DNA of 64,000 bases from Burkholderiaceae bacterium (GTDB lineage Bacteria; Pseudomonadota; Gammaproteobacteria; Burkholderiales; Burkholderiaceae_A): positions 124,001 through 188,000 of the forward strand of contig VERI01000001.1 in NCBI GenBank assembly GCA_018882785.1, in the 5' to 3' direction. The notes under the pieces were generated by a model, which made no database searches, was not told the DNA's origin, and was given only the letters and a program-made list of their open reading frames with translations. This document shows positions 39,584 to 49,972 of the stretch, one piece after another. The position numbers were made by a program, and so were the translations under genes. Positions within the stretch are counted from its first letter, which is position 1. The number at the start of each line of letters is the position of its first letter.

Positions 39584-40604
39584 CCTGGGTGAATTTGAAT
39601 TTATTGATCAGTTCCTAAAGGCGCAGGCAGCGCGCGGCCAGCCGTTTTATCGGCATCCGCAGGCGCTGGGCATTGGTGATGATGCGGCGTTACTGCCGCC
39701 GCTTGCCGCCAATGAGCAGGTCGCGATGGCCAGCGATATGTTGATCGAAGGCCGACATTATCTTTCTCAGGTGGATCCGCGTGCCCTCGGCCATAAAGTG
39801 CTGGCCGTGAATCTCTCTGACATTGCAGCCATGGGGGCACGTCCGCTGGGCTTTACCCTATCGGCAGGCCTGCGCGATATTCGGCCCGACTGGATGGAAC
39901 GGTTTCTCGATGGCCTGCTGTCTTTGGCCCGAGACGCCGCATGCCCGCTCATTGGCGGGGATACAACCGCGGTGCCGGCGGATGCACCGGAAGTATTTTC
40001 TGTCGCCATACTGGGCGCGGTCCCGCTCGGAGAGGCGCTGCGACGCGATGGGCTGCAGCCGGAGGACGATCTCTGGATCTCCGGCCATCTCGGTGATGCT
40101 GCCTATGCTGTTTCGCGCAACGCGGAGGACCCCAAACTGAACTGGCCGCAGCCGCGCATCGAATTGGGAATGCGGCTGCGCGGCATTGCCTCGGCCGCCA
40201 TTGATATCTCTGATGGCCTACAGTCAGAGATCATGCATTTGTGTCAGGGCGCACGGAATCGTGATGTTGCTCCGAAGACCTTGAAGGCTGTATTGAATTG
40301 GGAGTCCTTACCGATGGGCCCGAGCGTGACGGCATCGATAGCGTCGACAGCGTTGTCGCAGGCAGATGCGATCTGTATCGCAATTACGGGTGGCGATGAA
40401 TATGAGCTGTTATTCGGCGCACCGCAGCGTGAACGCGCTGCGATTCGGTCAATCGGTGCGGCACTCGGGCTTGCCCTAACGCGAATCGGGCATGTCGAGT
40501 CGGGCCGTGATGGACCGCAGATTGACTGGGTTAACACGGCGGGGCAGCCGATACCCGCGCAATGGCAGCAAAGGATTTCAGGTGGCGGATTCCGGCACTT
40601 CTAA
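39576..40604 (+). CDS. thiL: Thiamine-monophosphate kinase
   Basis: LGEFEFIDQFL, IGDDAALLPP, DMLIEGRHYLS, NLSDIAAMGARPLGFTLS, DISDGLQSEIMHLC. Confidence 0.96.
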   Translation: MASLGEFEFIDQFLKAQAARGQPFYRHPQALGIGDDAALLPPLAANEQVAMASDMLIEGRHYLSQVDPRALGHKVLAVNLSDIAAMGARPLGFTLSAGLRDIRPDWMERFLDGLLSLARDAACPLIGGDTTAVPADAPEVFSVAILGAVPLGEALRRDGLQPEDDLWISGHLGDAAYAVSRNAEDPKLNWPQPRIELGMRLRGIASAAIDISDGLQSEIMHLCQGARNRDVAPKTLKAVLNWESLPMGPSVTASIASTALSQADAICIAITGGDEYELLFGAPQRERAAIRSIGAALGLALTRIGHVESGRDGPQIDWVNTAGQPIPAQWQQRISGGGFRHF

Positions 40605-41196
40605 CCAGCCAGCCGCCCTGAGCGAGGCCACGGCCACGGCCACGGCCACGGCCACGGCCACGGCCCATGTGGGCCTACTGTCCCATCCTGCGCATCTCAT
40701 TTCATTTGGATTTGGCTGCGGACTCTTTCCGTATGCACCCGGCACGATTGCGACCTTGTGGGCCTGGGTGATTTTCTTGATGGTCGATCCGTTCATGACC
40801 GATTTTTCATGGGCGTTATGCATCGGCGGAGGCTGTGTTCTGGGCGCCTGGGCCTGCACGATTACTGGAAAAGCCTTGGGCCGTGTGGATGACGGGTCGA
40901 TGGTGTGGGATGAAATTATCGCCTTCTGGCTTGTGCTGTGGATTTTGCCGAAGGCGAGTGATCCCGCCGGCATTCACGCTATGGGTAACGTACCTGAATG
41001 GCTGATTGAGGCGGTGGGATTTGTCCTCTTTCGATGCTTTGACATTGTGAAGCCTGCTCCGATACGAACGATTGATCGTCTCAGTCGTGATGGCTGGGGT
41101 GTTATGTTGGACGATCTCGCGGCTGCAGCGTACACCTTGCTGACCTGTGCAGTGTTGTTGCGGCTCGCACACCTGGCCGAGGGATGGTGGTGGTGA
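40582..41196 (+). CDS. pgpA: Phosphatidylglycerophosphatase A
   Basis: FGFGCGLFPYAPGTIATLWAW, DDGSMVWDEIIAFWLVLW; GTG start at 40582 inside thiL (VADSGTSNQP...). Confidence 0.9.
   Translation: MADSGTSNQPAALSEATATATATATATAHVGLLSHPAHLISFGFGCGLFPYAPGTIATLWAWVIFLMVDPFMTDFSWALCIGGGCVLGAWACTITGKALGRVDDGSMVWDEIIAFWLVLWILPKASDPAGIHAMGNVPEWLIEAVGFVLFRCFDIVKPAPIRTIDRLSRDGWGVMLDDLAAAAYTLLTCAVLLRLAHLAEGWWW
40627..40665 (+). repeat. Hexanucleotide tandem repeat (GCCACG)x6 + GCC, encoding (Ala-Thr)6-Ala
   Basis: gag GCCACGGCCACGGCCACGGCCACGGCCACGGCCACGGCC cat read directly; in the pgpA frame. Confidence 0.95.
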
Positions 41197-41744
41197 GCGG
41201 CGTTACTCCTGCTGCCCAGATAGACCGGCAGGCGCTGGTGCATGGGCTTGCGGTGGCATTTGGATTGTTGCGTCTAAAGGGCCGTCTGATGGTGGCGGAG
41301 TCCTGCACCGGCGGACTGGCCAGTCACTGGATTACAGCGATTGCAGGCTCGAGCCGCTGGTTTGACGGTGGCATCGTGAGCTATGCCAACGAGGTCAAAT
41401 CGGGGCTGCTGTCGGTAAAGGACTCGACGCTGCGACACGCGGGCGCCGTTAGCATCGAGACAGCGGTGGAGATGGCCGATGGCGTGCGTCGCCAGCACCG
41501 CCGGATTCTCGCCGGCCCGATCAAGCACGTGCCCGAGCATCTCTTCTCGTTTGCCATCACCGGTATCGCCGGCCCGCAGGGCGGACAGCCGGGCAAGCCC
41601 GTGGGCACGGTCTGCTTTGCCTGGGCGGGGCCCAGTGGGGTGGAAACCGAGCGCCGTTTCTTCACCGGGGACCGGGCTGCGGTTCAGCGCCAGGCCTGTG
41701 CCTGGGCGATCGCTGGACTGTTTGCCCGGCTCTGCAGGGTCTAG
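41184..41744 (+). CDS. pncC: CinA C-terminal-type nicotinamide-nucleotide amidohydrolase (PncC)
   Basis: MVAESCTGGLASHWITAIAGSSRWFDGGIVSYANEVKSGLLSV, AITGIAGPQGGQPGKPVGTVCFAW. Confidence 0.95.
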   Translation: MVVVSGVTPAAQIDRQALVHGLAVAFGLLRLKGRLMVAESCTGGLASHWITAIAGSSRWFDGGIVSYANEVKSGLLSVKDSTLRHAGAVSIETAVEMADGVRRQHRRILAGPIKHVPEHLFSFAITGIAGPQGGQPGKPVGTVCFAWAGPSGVETERRFFTGDRAAVQRQACAWAIAGLFARLCRV

Positions 41745-41797
41745 GTCGTTCTGGGGATGGTCTCGGACGGGGCGCCTGCCTAGAATGAGACCACCCC

Positions 41798-41826
41798 TTG
41801 TAACCTGGTTTTATATACAGTAATAT
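41798..41826 (+). promoter_or_regulatory. Putative recA promoter: TTGTAA (-35) - 17 bp - TAATAT (-10)
   Basis: TTGTAA 41798-41803, 17-bp spacer, TAATAT 41821-41826, upstream of recA. Confidence 0.6.
41803..41822. promoter_or_regulatory. LexA (SOS) box ACCTGGTTTTATATACAGTA
   Basis: CTG-N10-CAG with AT-rich core; matches the enterobacterial/betaproteobacterial SOS-box pattern (TACTGTATATATATACAGTA). Confidence 0.85.
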
Positions 41827-41882
41827 TTTCCCATCACCCTTCGGGCGACTCGCCCCTACCACCACGCCAAAGGATCCATTCC

Positions 41883-42941
41883 ATGCAAGAAAAACAAGAC
41901 GCCAAAACCCGCGCTGAAAAGGCCAAGGCCCTTCAGGCCGCCCTGTCCCAGATCGAAAAACAATTCGGCAAGGGCTCCATCATGCGAATGGGCGAAAACG
42001 AGGTCGCCCCTGATATCCAGGTCGTGTCCACTGGATCGCTCGGACTTGATCTGGCGCTTGGGGTAGGCGGACTGCCTCGGGGCCGCATCGTCGAGATCTA
42101 CGGTCCTGAGTCGTCGGGCAAGACCACCCTGACCCTTCAGGTGATTGCAGAGATGCAAAAGATCGGCGGCACATGCGCCTTCGTCGATGCAGAGCATGCC
42201 CTCGATACGCAATACGCCCAAAAGCTTGGCGTTACCCTCTCTGAGTTACTCATCTCTCAGCCGGATACAGGCGAGCAGGCCCTAGAAATCGTCGATGCCC
42301 TGGTCAGGTCGGGCTCGGTTGATCTGATTGTGGTGGACTCGGTTGCCGCCCTCACGCCTAAGGCAGAGATCGAGGGAGAAATGGGCGATTCATTGCCGGG
42401 ACTGCAGGCCCGTCTAATGTCGCAGGCCCTGCGTAAGCTAACGGCCAATATCAATCGCACCAATACGCTGGTGATCTTCATCAACCAGATTCGTATGAAA
42501 ATCGGTGTCATGTTTGGCAACCCAGAGACCACCACGGGCGGCAATGCGCTTAAGTTTTATTCCTCCGTTCGGCTGGATATTCGCCGGGTCGGATCGATCA
42601 AAAAAGGTGACGAGGTCACTGGCTCCGAGACCAAGGTGAAAGTGGTCAAGAACAAAGTTGCGCCTCCCTTTAAAGCGGCCTGCTTCGATATTCTGTATGG
42701 CGAGGGAATCTCTCGCGAGGGCGAGATCATTGATCTTGGCTCAGACGCAGAGATCATCGAAAAGTCCGGCGCCTGGTATAGCTATAACGGAGAACGCATT
42801 GGCCAGGGCAAGGACAATGCCCGCGATTTCTTGCGTCAGAACTCGGAGATCGCCTTTGAGATCGAAAACAAACTCCGCGAGAAGTTCGGAGTCACGGCCC
42901 GTCCCGCAGGCGAGACGCAAGCTGTCGCAGAGCAAGACTGA
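41883..42941 (+). CDS. recA: Recombinase RecA
   Basis: [80 protein letters not shown]. Confidence 0.99.
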   Translation: MQEKQDAKTRAEKAKALQAALSQIEKQFGKGSIMRMGENEVAPDIQVVSTGSLGLDLALGVGGLPRGRIVEIYGPESSGKTTLTLQVIAEMQKIGGTCAFVDAEHALDTQYAQKLGVTLSELLISQPDTGEQALEIVDALVRSGSVDLIVVDSVAALTPKAEIEGEMGDSLPGLQARLMSQALRKLTANINRTNTLVIFINQIRMKIGVMFGNPETTTGGNALKFYSSVRLDIRRVGSIKKGDEVTGSETKVKVVKNKVAPPFKAACFDILYGEGISREGEIIDLGSDAEIIEKSGAWYSYNGERIGQGKDNARDFLRQNSEIAFEIENKLREKFGVTARPAGETQAVAEQD

Positions 42942-42958
42942 ACCACTTTCTTCAGCCG

Positions 42959-42997
42959 CCCTTCGGGCGAGGGTGATGTCTGCCCTTGCCCGAAGGG
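42959..42997 (+). other. Long RNA hairpin at the recA-recX junction: 15-bp stem (one G.U) with 9-nt loop TGATGTCTG
   Basis: CCCTTCGGGCGAGGG (42959-42973) pairs with CCCTTGCCCGAAGGG (42983-42997); checked base by base. Confidence 0.9.
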
Positions 42998-43386
42998 AGC
43001 ACTCCCGTTACGAGCTCGAGCAGAGGTTTCTCAGCCGAGCCGAGAGCGAGCAGTCTCTGGCCGAGGTGCTCGATCTTTTAGAGCAGCAGGGACTGCTCTC
43101 CGATATTCGGTTTGCGGAGTCGCTGGCCCGGGTCCGAGGTGCTCGCCAGGGGCTGCGCCGAATCCGATATGAGCTTGCGCAAAAGGGCGTCTCGGAGACT
43201 GATGCCGCCTTGGCAATTGATCAATTGACCAAGACCGAATTTAAGCGCCTTGAAGACGTCTGGCGTAAACGATTTGGAGTCCCGCCCGAGAGCCTTGAGC
43301 AAAAGGCCCGCCAGCAACGCTTTTTGCAACAACGTGGCTTCGCACCCGAGATGATTCACCGTTTCCTGCGTGGCGTGACAGGCTAA
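42976..43386 (+). CDS. recX: Regulatory protein RecX
   Basis: SALARREHSRYELEQRFLSR, GLLSDIRFAESLARVRGARQGLRRIRYELAQKGV; start uncertain (ATG 42976 or GTG 42973). Confidence 0.9.
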   Translation: MSALARREHSRYELEQRFLSRAESEQSLAEVLDLLEQQGLLSDIRFAESLARVRGARQGLRRIRYELAQKGVSETDAALAIDQLTKTEFKRLEDVWRKRFGVPPESLEQKARQQRFLQQRGFAPEMIHRFLRGVTG

Positions 43387-43400
43387 CCGGAGCGGGCTGA

Positions 43401-43430
43401 GCCCCTGAGCTGACGCGGCTCACGCGGGGC
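43401..43430 (+). terminator. GC-rich hairpin after recX without U-tract (possible terminator or processing site)
   Basis: GCCCCTGAGC (43401-43410), loop TGACGCG, GCTCA-cgc-GGGGC (43418-43430): 10-bp stem with 3-nt bulge. Confidence 0.45.
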
Positions 43431-43470
43431 CGCATGCTAAACTGGCCCTCAAAAAACGGGAGGCTGGTGC

Positions 43471-44637
43471 ATGAAAATTCACGAATATCAGGGCAAGGAA
43501 ATCTTGCGCAAGTACGGTGTTGCCGTGCCCCGCGGGACACCTTGTTTCTCTGTCGACGAGGCCGTGAAGGCCGCCCAGGCATTGGGCGGTTCGGTCTGGG
43601 TGGTCAAGGCGCAGATCCACGCCGGTGGCCGCGGCAAGGGGGGCGGTGTCAAGGTTGCCAAGTCCCTCGACGAGGTCAAGACCCACGCATCCAATATCCT
43701 GGGTATGCAGTTGGTCACCCATCAAACAGGGGCCTCTGGACAGAAGGTCCGTCGCCTGCTGATCGAAGAGGGTGCGGATATCAAAAAAGAACTCTATGTC
43801 GCGGTGGTGACCGATCGTGTCAGCCAGAAGGTCTGTGTCATGGGATCAAGCGAGGGCGGCATGGATATCGAAGAGGTCGCCGCCACGCATCCCGAGAAAA
43901 TTCATAAGGTCTTTGTGGATCCTCTGACTGGATTCACCGATGCTGATGCCGATGGACTCGCGGCAAAGATTGGGGTTCCATCAGGCTCGATCAGCCAGGC
44001 CCGCGCAGTGCTCAAGGGCCTGTATCAGGCATTCTGGGAGACCGATGCAGCTTTGGCGGAGATCAATCCCTTGATTCTTACCGGCGATGGCCGTGTGATT
44101 GCGCTTGATGCCAAGTGGAATTTCGATTCCAACGCACTGTTCCGGCATCCAGAGATCGTTGAGATGCGCGATCTGGACGAGGAAGACCCTGCAGAGATCG
44201 AGGCATCGAAATACGATCTTGCCTACATTCAGCTCGATGGCAATATCGGCTGTCTGGTCAATGGTGCTGGACTTGCGATGGCGACCATGGACACCATCAA
44301 ACTATATGGTGCCGAGCCAGCAAACTTTCTGGATGTAGGCGGTGGCGCCACCACCGAAAAAGTGACCGAGGCCTTCAAGATCATGCTCGGCAATCCAAAG
44401 GTCAAGGCGATTCTGGTCAACATCTTCGGTGGCATCATGCGCTGCGATGTGATTGCCGAGGGCGTGGTCGCCGCTTCACGTGCAGTTGGACTGAAGGTGC
44501 CGCTCGTGGTCCGCATGAAGGGCACCAACGAAGATCTTGGCAAGAAGATTCTTGCCGATTCTGGTCTGCCGATCATCACTGCCGACACGATGGCAGAGGC
44601 CGCACAGCGCGTGGTAGACGCGACTAAAAAAGCTTAA
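43471..44637 (+). CDS. sucC: Succinyl-CoA ligase beta subunit
   Basis: [56 protein letters not shown]. Confidence 0.98.
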   Translation: MKIHEYQGKEILRKYGVAVPRGTPCFSVDEAVKAAQALGGSVWVVKAQIHAGGRGKGGGVKVAKSLDEVKTHASNILGMQLVTHQTGASGQKVRRLLIEEGADIKKELYVAVVTDRVSQKVCVMGSSEGGMDIEEVAATHPEKIHKVFVDPLTGFTDADADGLAAKIGVPSGSISQARAVLKGLYQAFWETDAALAEINPLILTGDGRVIALDAKWNFDSNALFRHPEIVEMRDLDEEDPAEIEASKYDLAYIQLDGNIGCLVNGAGLAMATMDTIKLYGAEPANFLDVGGGATTEKVTEAFKIMLGNPKVKAILVNIFGGIMRCDVIAEGVVAASRAVGLKVPLVVRMKGTNEDLGKKILADSGLPIITADTMAEAAQRVVDATKKA

Positions 44638-44656
44638 GACCAGGGAGAGGTCAACC

Positions 44657-45538
44657 ATGTCGATTTTGATTAATAAGAACACCAAGGTGATCACCCAGGG
44701 GATCACGGGAAAGACGGGGCAGTTTCACACCCGTATGTGCCGCGAATATGCGAATGGCAAGAACTGTTTTGTTGCCGGCGTCAATCCCAAAAAGGCGGGC
44801 GAGGACTTCGAGGGCGTGCCCATTTATGCCTCTGTCAAAGATGCCAAGGCTGCTACCGGTGCAACCGTGTCAGTGATTTATGTGCCGCCTGCCGGGGCTG
44901 CCGATGCGATCTGGGAGGCCGTTCAGGCCGATCTGGATCTGGTGATCTGCATCACCGAAGGCATTCCTGTGCGCGACATGATGGTGGTGCGTAACAAGAT
45001 GAAGTCTCAGAACAAAAAGACGCTTCTGCTTGGGCCGAACTGTCCGGGCCTGATCACACCAGAGGAGATCAAGATCGGCATCATGCCGGGCCATATTCAT
45101 CGAAAAGGCCGCATTGGTATCGTTTCCCGATCGGGCACCCTGACCTATGAGGCCGTGGGGCAGGTCACTGAGCTTGGCCTGGGCCAATCGTCGGCCGTGG
45201 GCATCGGCGGTGATCCAATCAATGGGCTAAAGCATATTGATGTTCTCCAGTTGTTTAACGACGATCCGGACACTGATGCTGTGATCATGATTGGTGAGAT
45301 CGGTGGGCCCGATGAGGCCAATGCCGCACAGTGGGCGAAAGACAACATGAAAAAACCGATCGTGGGCTTTATTGCCGGTGTGACCGCCCCCCCGGGAAAG
45401 CGGATGGGCCATGCGGGTGCATTGATCTCGGGTGGCGCTGATACCGCCCAGGCCAAGCTGGACATCATGGAGGCCTGCGGCATCAAAACCACCAAGAATC
45501 CCTCAGAGATGGGGAAATTACTGAAGTCGGTGCTCTAG
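44657..45538 (+). CDS. sucD: Succinyl-CoA ligase alpha subunit
   Basis: MSILINKNTKVITQGITGKTGQFHTRMC, GPNCPGLITPEEIKIGIMPGHIH, GHAGALISGG. Confidence 0.98.
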   Translation: MSILINKNTKVITQGITGKTGQFHTRMCREYANGKNCFVAGVNPKKAGEDFEGVPIYASVKDAKAATGATVSVIYVPPAGAADAIWEAVQADLDLVICITEGIPVRDMMVVRNKMKSQNKKTLLLGPNCPGLITPEEIKIGIMPGHIHRKGRIGIVSRSGTLTYEAVGQVTELGLGQSSAVGIGGDPINGLKHIDVLQLFNDDPDTDAVIMIGEIGGPDEANAAQWAKDNMKKPIVGFIAGVTAPPGKRMGHAGALISGGADTAQAKLDIMEACGIKTTKNPSEMGKLLKSVL

Positions 45539-45581
45539 CCGGGGAACCATAATGGGCGACCCCGAGGGGGTGGCCTAATCG

Positions 45582-45619
45582 GGGCCGGAGCGCCGTGATC
45601 GGTGTGACCGGCCCTTTCT
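45582..45619 (+). terminator. Probable intrinsic terminator after sucD
   Basis: GGGCCGG (45582-45588) pairs with CCGGCCC (45608-45614), partly paired interior, followed by TTTCTTGTGTT. Confidence 0.6.
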
Positions 45620-45639
45620 TGTGTTGATAAGGATGACGG

Positions 45640-46341
45640 ATGGAATTCGGAAGCACCGCGTTTTGGATCGCCCTGCTACAGATCGTCTGGATCGATCTTT
45701 TGCTCTCCGGAGACAACGCGATTGTGATCGCGTTGGCCTGCCGCAATCTCCCCGAGAAGCAGCGTCGCCTGGGAATTTTCTGGGGTGTATTTGCAGCGGT
45801 CGCCTTACGGGTGGTGCTGACGGCATTCGCGGTGCAGCTGCTGGAGATTCCCTACCTGAAGACGTTTGGTGGACTGCTGTTGGTCTGGATTGGGGTGAAG
45901 CTGGTGATGCCTCAGGCCGAAGAGGATAGCCATGAAATTGAGGCCAAAGATAAGCTGCTGGCAGCCATTAAGACCATCGTCATCGCGGACTTTGCAATGT
46001 CTTTGGACAACGTGATTGCCGTTGCAGGCGCTGCAAAAGGCAGCCTTTTTCTGCTGATATTTGGACTGGCGTTGTCGATTCCTCTCGTGGTCTGGGGTTC
46101 AAAGATTGTGCTGGCGCTGATGAGCCGCTTTAGCTGGATTGTGGTGGCTGGGGGTGGGCTGCTGGGCTACCTGGCCGGTGAGATGGTTCAGACAGATCCA
46201 GGCTTTAAGGATCTGTGGACGGTGACCCTTCCCCTGCCGGCACATGCCCTGGCCTGGGCGGGTGTCGTGCTCGTTATCGCGCTCGGCAAATGGCTGACCT
46301 GGCGGGGCAGTAAGGCCGCGCCACCTGGCCCAGCGGCATAA
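45640..46341 (+). CDS. TerC family integral membrane protein
   Basis: WIDLLLSGDNAIVIALACRNLP, DFAMSLDNVIAVAGAAKG (duplicated SGDN/SLDN motifs). Confidence 0.93.
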   Translation: MEFGSTAFWIALLQIVWIDLLLSGDNAIVIALACRNLPEKQRRLGIFWGVFAAVALRVVLTAFAVQLLEIPYLKTFGGLLLVWIGVKLVMPQAEEDSHEIEAKDKLLAAIKTIVIADFAMSLDNVIAVAGAAKGSLFLLIFGLALSIPLVVWGSKIVLALMSRFSWIVVAGGGLLGYLAGEMVQTDPGFKDLWTVTLPLPAHALAWAGVVLVIALGKWLTWRGSKAAPPGPAA

Positions 46342-46398
46342 TCACATTATCGAACCGATGGGCCCGACGGGCCTGTCCACGCGCGTGAGGAGCATGTC

Positions 46399-46488
46399 AT
46401 GACCCCAGCAAAACATTCAAAAACAATTCTCAAGACGATGGCAGTCGTGGGGTTCGCTGCGTTAATCGTGGCGATGCTGATCCGTTAA
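46399..46488 (+). CDS. Putative 29-aa single-pass membrane protein MTPAKHSKTILKTMAVVGFAALIVAMLIR
   Basis: ATG at 46399 preceded by gtgAGGAGcatgtc; hydrophobic segment MAVVGFAALIVAML; below the ORF track length limit. Confidence 0.6.
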   Translation: MTPAKHSKTILKTMAVVGFAALIVAMLIR

Positions 46489-46491
46489 TCC

Positions 46492-48035
<1,544 letters not shown>

Positions 48036-48047
48036 GCCTGCATTGTC

Positions 48048-48551
48048 TCACCAGCGTGCGACCTGATCGAGTTCGGCCGCCGATTGCCGGGCAAGCCAGA
48101 GCCGTGCAGGTTCGAGTGTTGTCGCGATCGGATCCCCCAGCAAGGTCTCGGGATTCAGTTCGCACAGTGGCACGAGCACAAATGCCCGTTGATGAGCCCG
48201 GGGATGCGGAACGATGAGCTGCGACCCCACCATGCGTTCATCGCGATAGGCAATGAGATCCAGATCCAATGTCCGCGGGGCATGCCAGGCGCTGCGTGTG
48301 CGGCCGAATTCGGCCTCTACCTGCAGCAAGAGGTCGAGCAGTCGTGCGGCTGAAAGACCGGTGAGAATCTCAATAATGCCATTGCAATAGTCGGGCCCTG
48401 GCGCATCAACAGGAGTGGTGCGATAGAGGGTAGAGCATTTCTGCACTCGGATAGATGGATGTTCATCGAGTTGTCGAACGGCTGCCCTGCAGGTCTTTTC
48501 TGCGTCGCCGAGATTCGCCCCAAGCCCGACATAGGCAACCCCTTCGCTCAT
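48048..48551 (-). CDS. folK: 2-amino-4-hydroxy-6-hydroxymethyldihydropteridine diphosphokinase
   Basis: AYVGLGANLGDAEKTCRAAVRQL, RTLDLDLIAYRDERM, PHPRAHQRAFVLVPLCEL. Confidence 0.96.
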   Translation of the reverse strand: MSEGVAYVGLGANLGDAEKTCRAAVRQLDEHPSIRVQKCSTLYRTTPVDAPGPDYCNGIIEILTGLSAARLLDLLLQVEAEFGRTRSAWHAPRTLDLDLIAYRDERMVGSQLIVPHPRAHQRAFVLVPLCELNPETLLGDPIATTLEPARLWLARQSAAELDQVARW

Positions 48552-49966
48552 GCATCGGAACCCGAGGACGATGCGGGCCCGTCTGATGGCCCTGACGGTG
48601 TTGTCCCGTTCGGTTTGCGTCGGCGTCGACGTCGGCCCGCAGTGGGGCGGCTGCGATTGGCATTGGCCTGGGTGATCAGCGTATTGCGCGTGGCGCTATC
48701 CGCATCCAGGTAGTCTGTCCACCAGGTGGCCAGGGATGGGTCGCAGAGCCCAGATTCAGCCCTCAGGAGCATGAAGTCGTATGCCGCACGAAATCGGATG
48801 TGCTCCATGAGCCGAACCACACTGGCCGTCTGACGCTTTTCGAATCGCGGCTGCATGAGCCAGATTTCCCGCATATCGGAGACATACCGGCGCTGAATCG
48901 CCAGCGCATCAAGCTGGGTTTCAATCACTTCATCAATCGCTTCGTTGAGGGCTGGAATGAGATGCTCACCCTGGGCATGACGCTGCTGCCAACGCTCATT
49001 GACCAGATTCCATAGCAGCGCCGCAAAAAGAAATCCTGGCGATACCGGTTTTCGATCGTGAATCCTTGCATCTGTTGCCTTAAGTGCGCGGGAGACAAAA
49101 TCAAGGGCCCGGGGATCCCGGTGTTCGAAGACCAGGTCCAGCAGCGGCAGACATCCGTGATGCAGGCCCTCCGACCTGAGCTGGGATAGCCCCTCGAGCG
49201 AGTTACCGGAGTGCAGAAGCTTGAGCATTTCGTCAAACAGACGCGCGTTGGGGACATTTCGAATCAGGTCGGCCATCTCTCGAATCGGACGCCGTGTGGC
49301 CCGATCGATTTCAAATCCGAGTTTTGCCGCTAAACGAACAGCGCGCAGCATGCGGACGGGATCCTCGCGATAGCGATGCTCGGGATCACCGATCATTCTG
49401 AGCACCTTGGCCTTGATGTCTTTTACACCGTGGTGATAGTCGAGCACCTGATCACTCACCGGATCGTAGTAAAGCGCGTTGACAGTAAAGTCCCGGCGTG
49501 TCGCATCCTCATGCTGCTCACCAAAGACGTTATCGCGCAGTACCCGCCCATGCTCATCGAGCTCGATATCGTCGGACTGTAGTGCCCGGAACGTCGACAC
49601 CTCAATCGTCTCCGGGCCAAACATGACATGGACGAGCCGAAAGCGCCGGCCGATGATCCGTGCCCGACGAAAACTCTTCTGGACCTGCTCGGGCTCGGCA
49701 TTGGTGGCCACATCGAAATCCTTGGGCCGGATACCGAGCAGGAGATCGCGTACCGCACCCCCCACAACATACGCCTTAAAACCTGCCTTCTGTAGTTCTT
49801 CAACGGTCCGGGCGGCCGCATTCGAGAGAAGCCGGCGATCGATGCCGAGCCGGCTGCCTTTAAATATCTCCGGCTCGTGGGCCAACGACTTGGCCCGACG
49901 CATCGCCTTACTCGAGAGCCTGCCTGGTGCGAGGCGGGCAAGATTTTTAAATAATTTCCGAATCAT
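48548..49966 (-). CDS. pcnB: Poly(A) polymerase I
   Basis: AYVVGGAVRDLLLGIRPKDFDVATNAEPEQV, RRDFTVNALYYDP, EDPVRMLRAVRLAAKLGFEID. Confidence 0.96.
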   Translation of the reverse strand: MIRKLFKNLARLAPGRLSSKAMRRAKSLAHEPEIFKGSRLGIDRRLLSNAAARTVEELQKAGFKAYVVGGAVRDLLLGIRPKDFDVATNAEPEQVQKSFRRARIIGRRFRLVHVMFGPETIEVSTFRALQSDDIELDEHGRVLRDNVFGEQHEDATRRDFTVNALYYDPVSDQVLDYHHGVKDIKAKVLRMIGDPEHRYREDPVRMLRAVRLAAKLGFEIDRATRRPIREMADLIRNVPNARLFDEMLKLLHSGNSLEGLSQLRSEGLHHGCLPLLDLVFEHRDPRALDFVSRALKATDARIHDRKPVSPGFLFAALLWNLVNERWQQRHAQGEHLIPALNEAIDEVIETQLDALAIQRRYVSDMREIWLMQPRFEKRQTASVVRLMEHIRFRAAYDFMLLRAESGLCDPSLATWWTDYLDADSATRNTLITQANANRSRPTAGRRRRRRKPNGTTPSGPSDGPASSSGSDA

Positions 49967-49972
49967 CTTGGC

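Noticed and set aside
42658-42972. N-terminal extension of the recX-frame ORF inside recA
   Set aside because: Out-of-frame reading of conserved recA; only the part from about 42973 looks like RecX.
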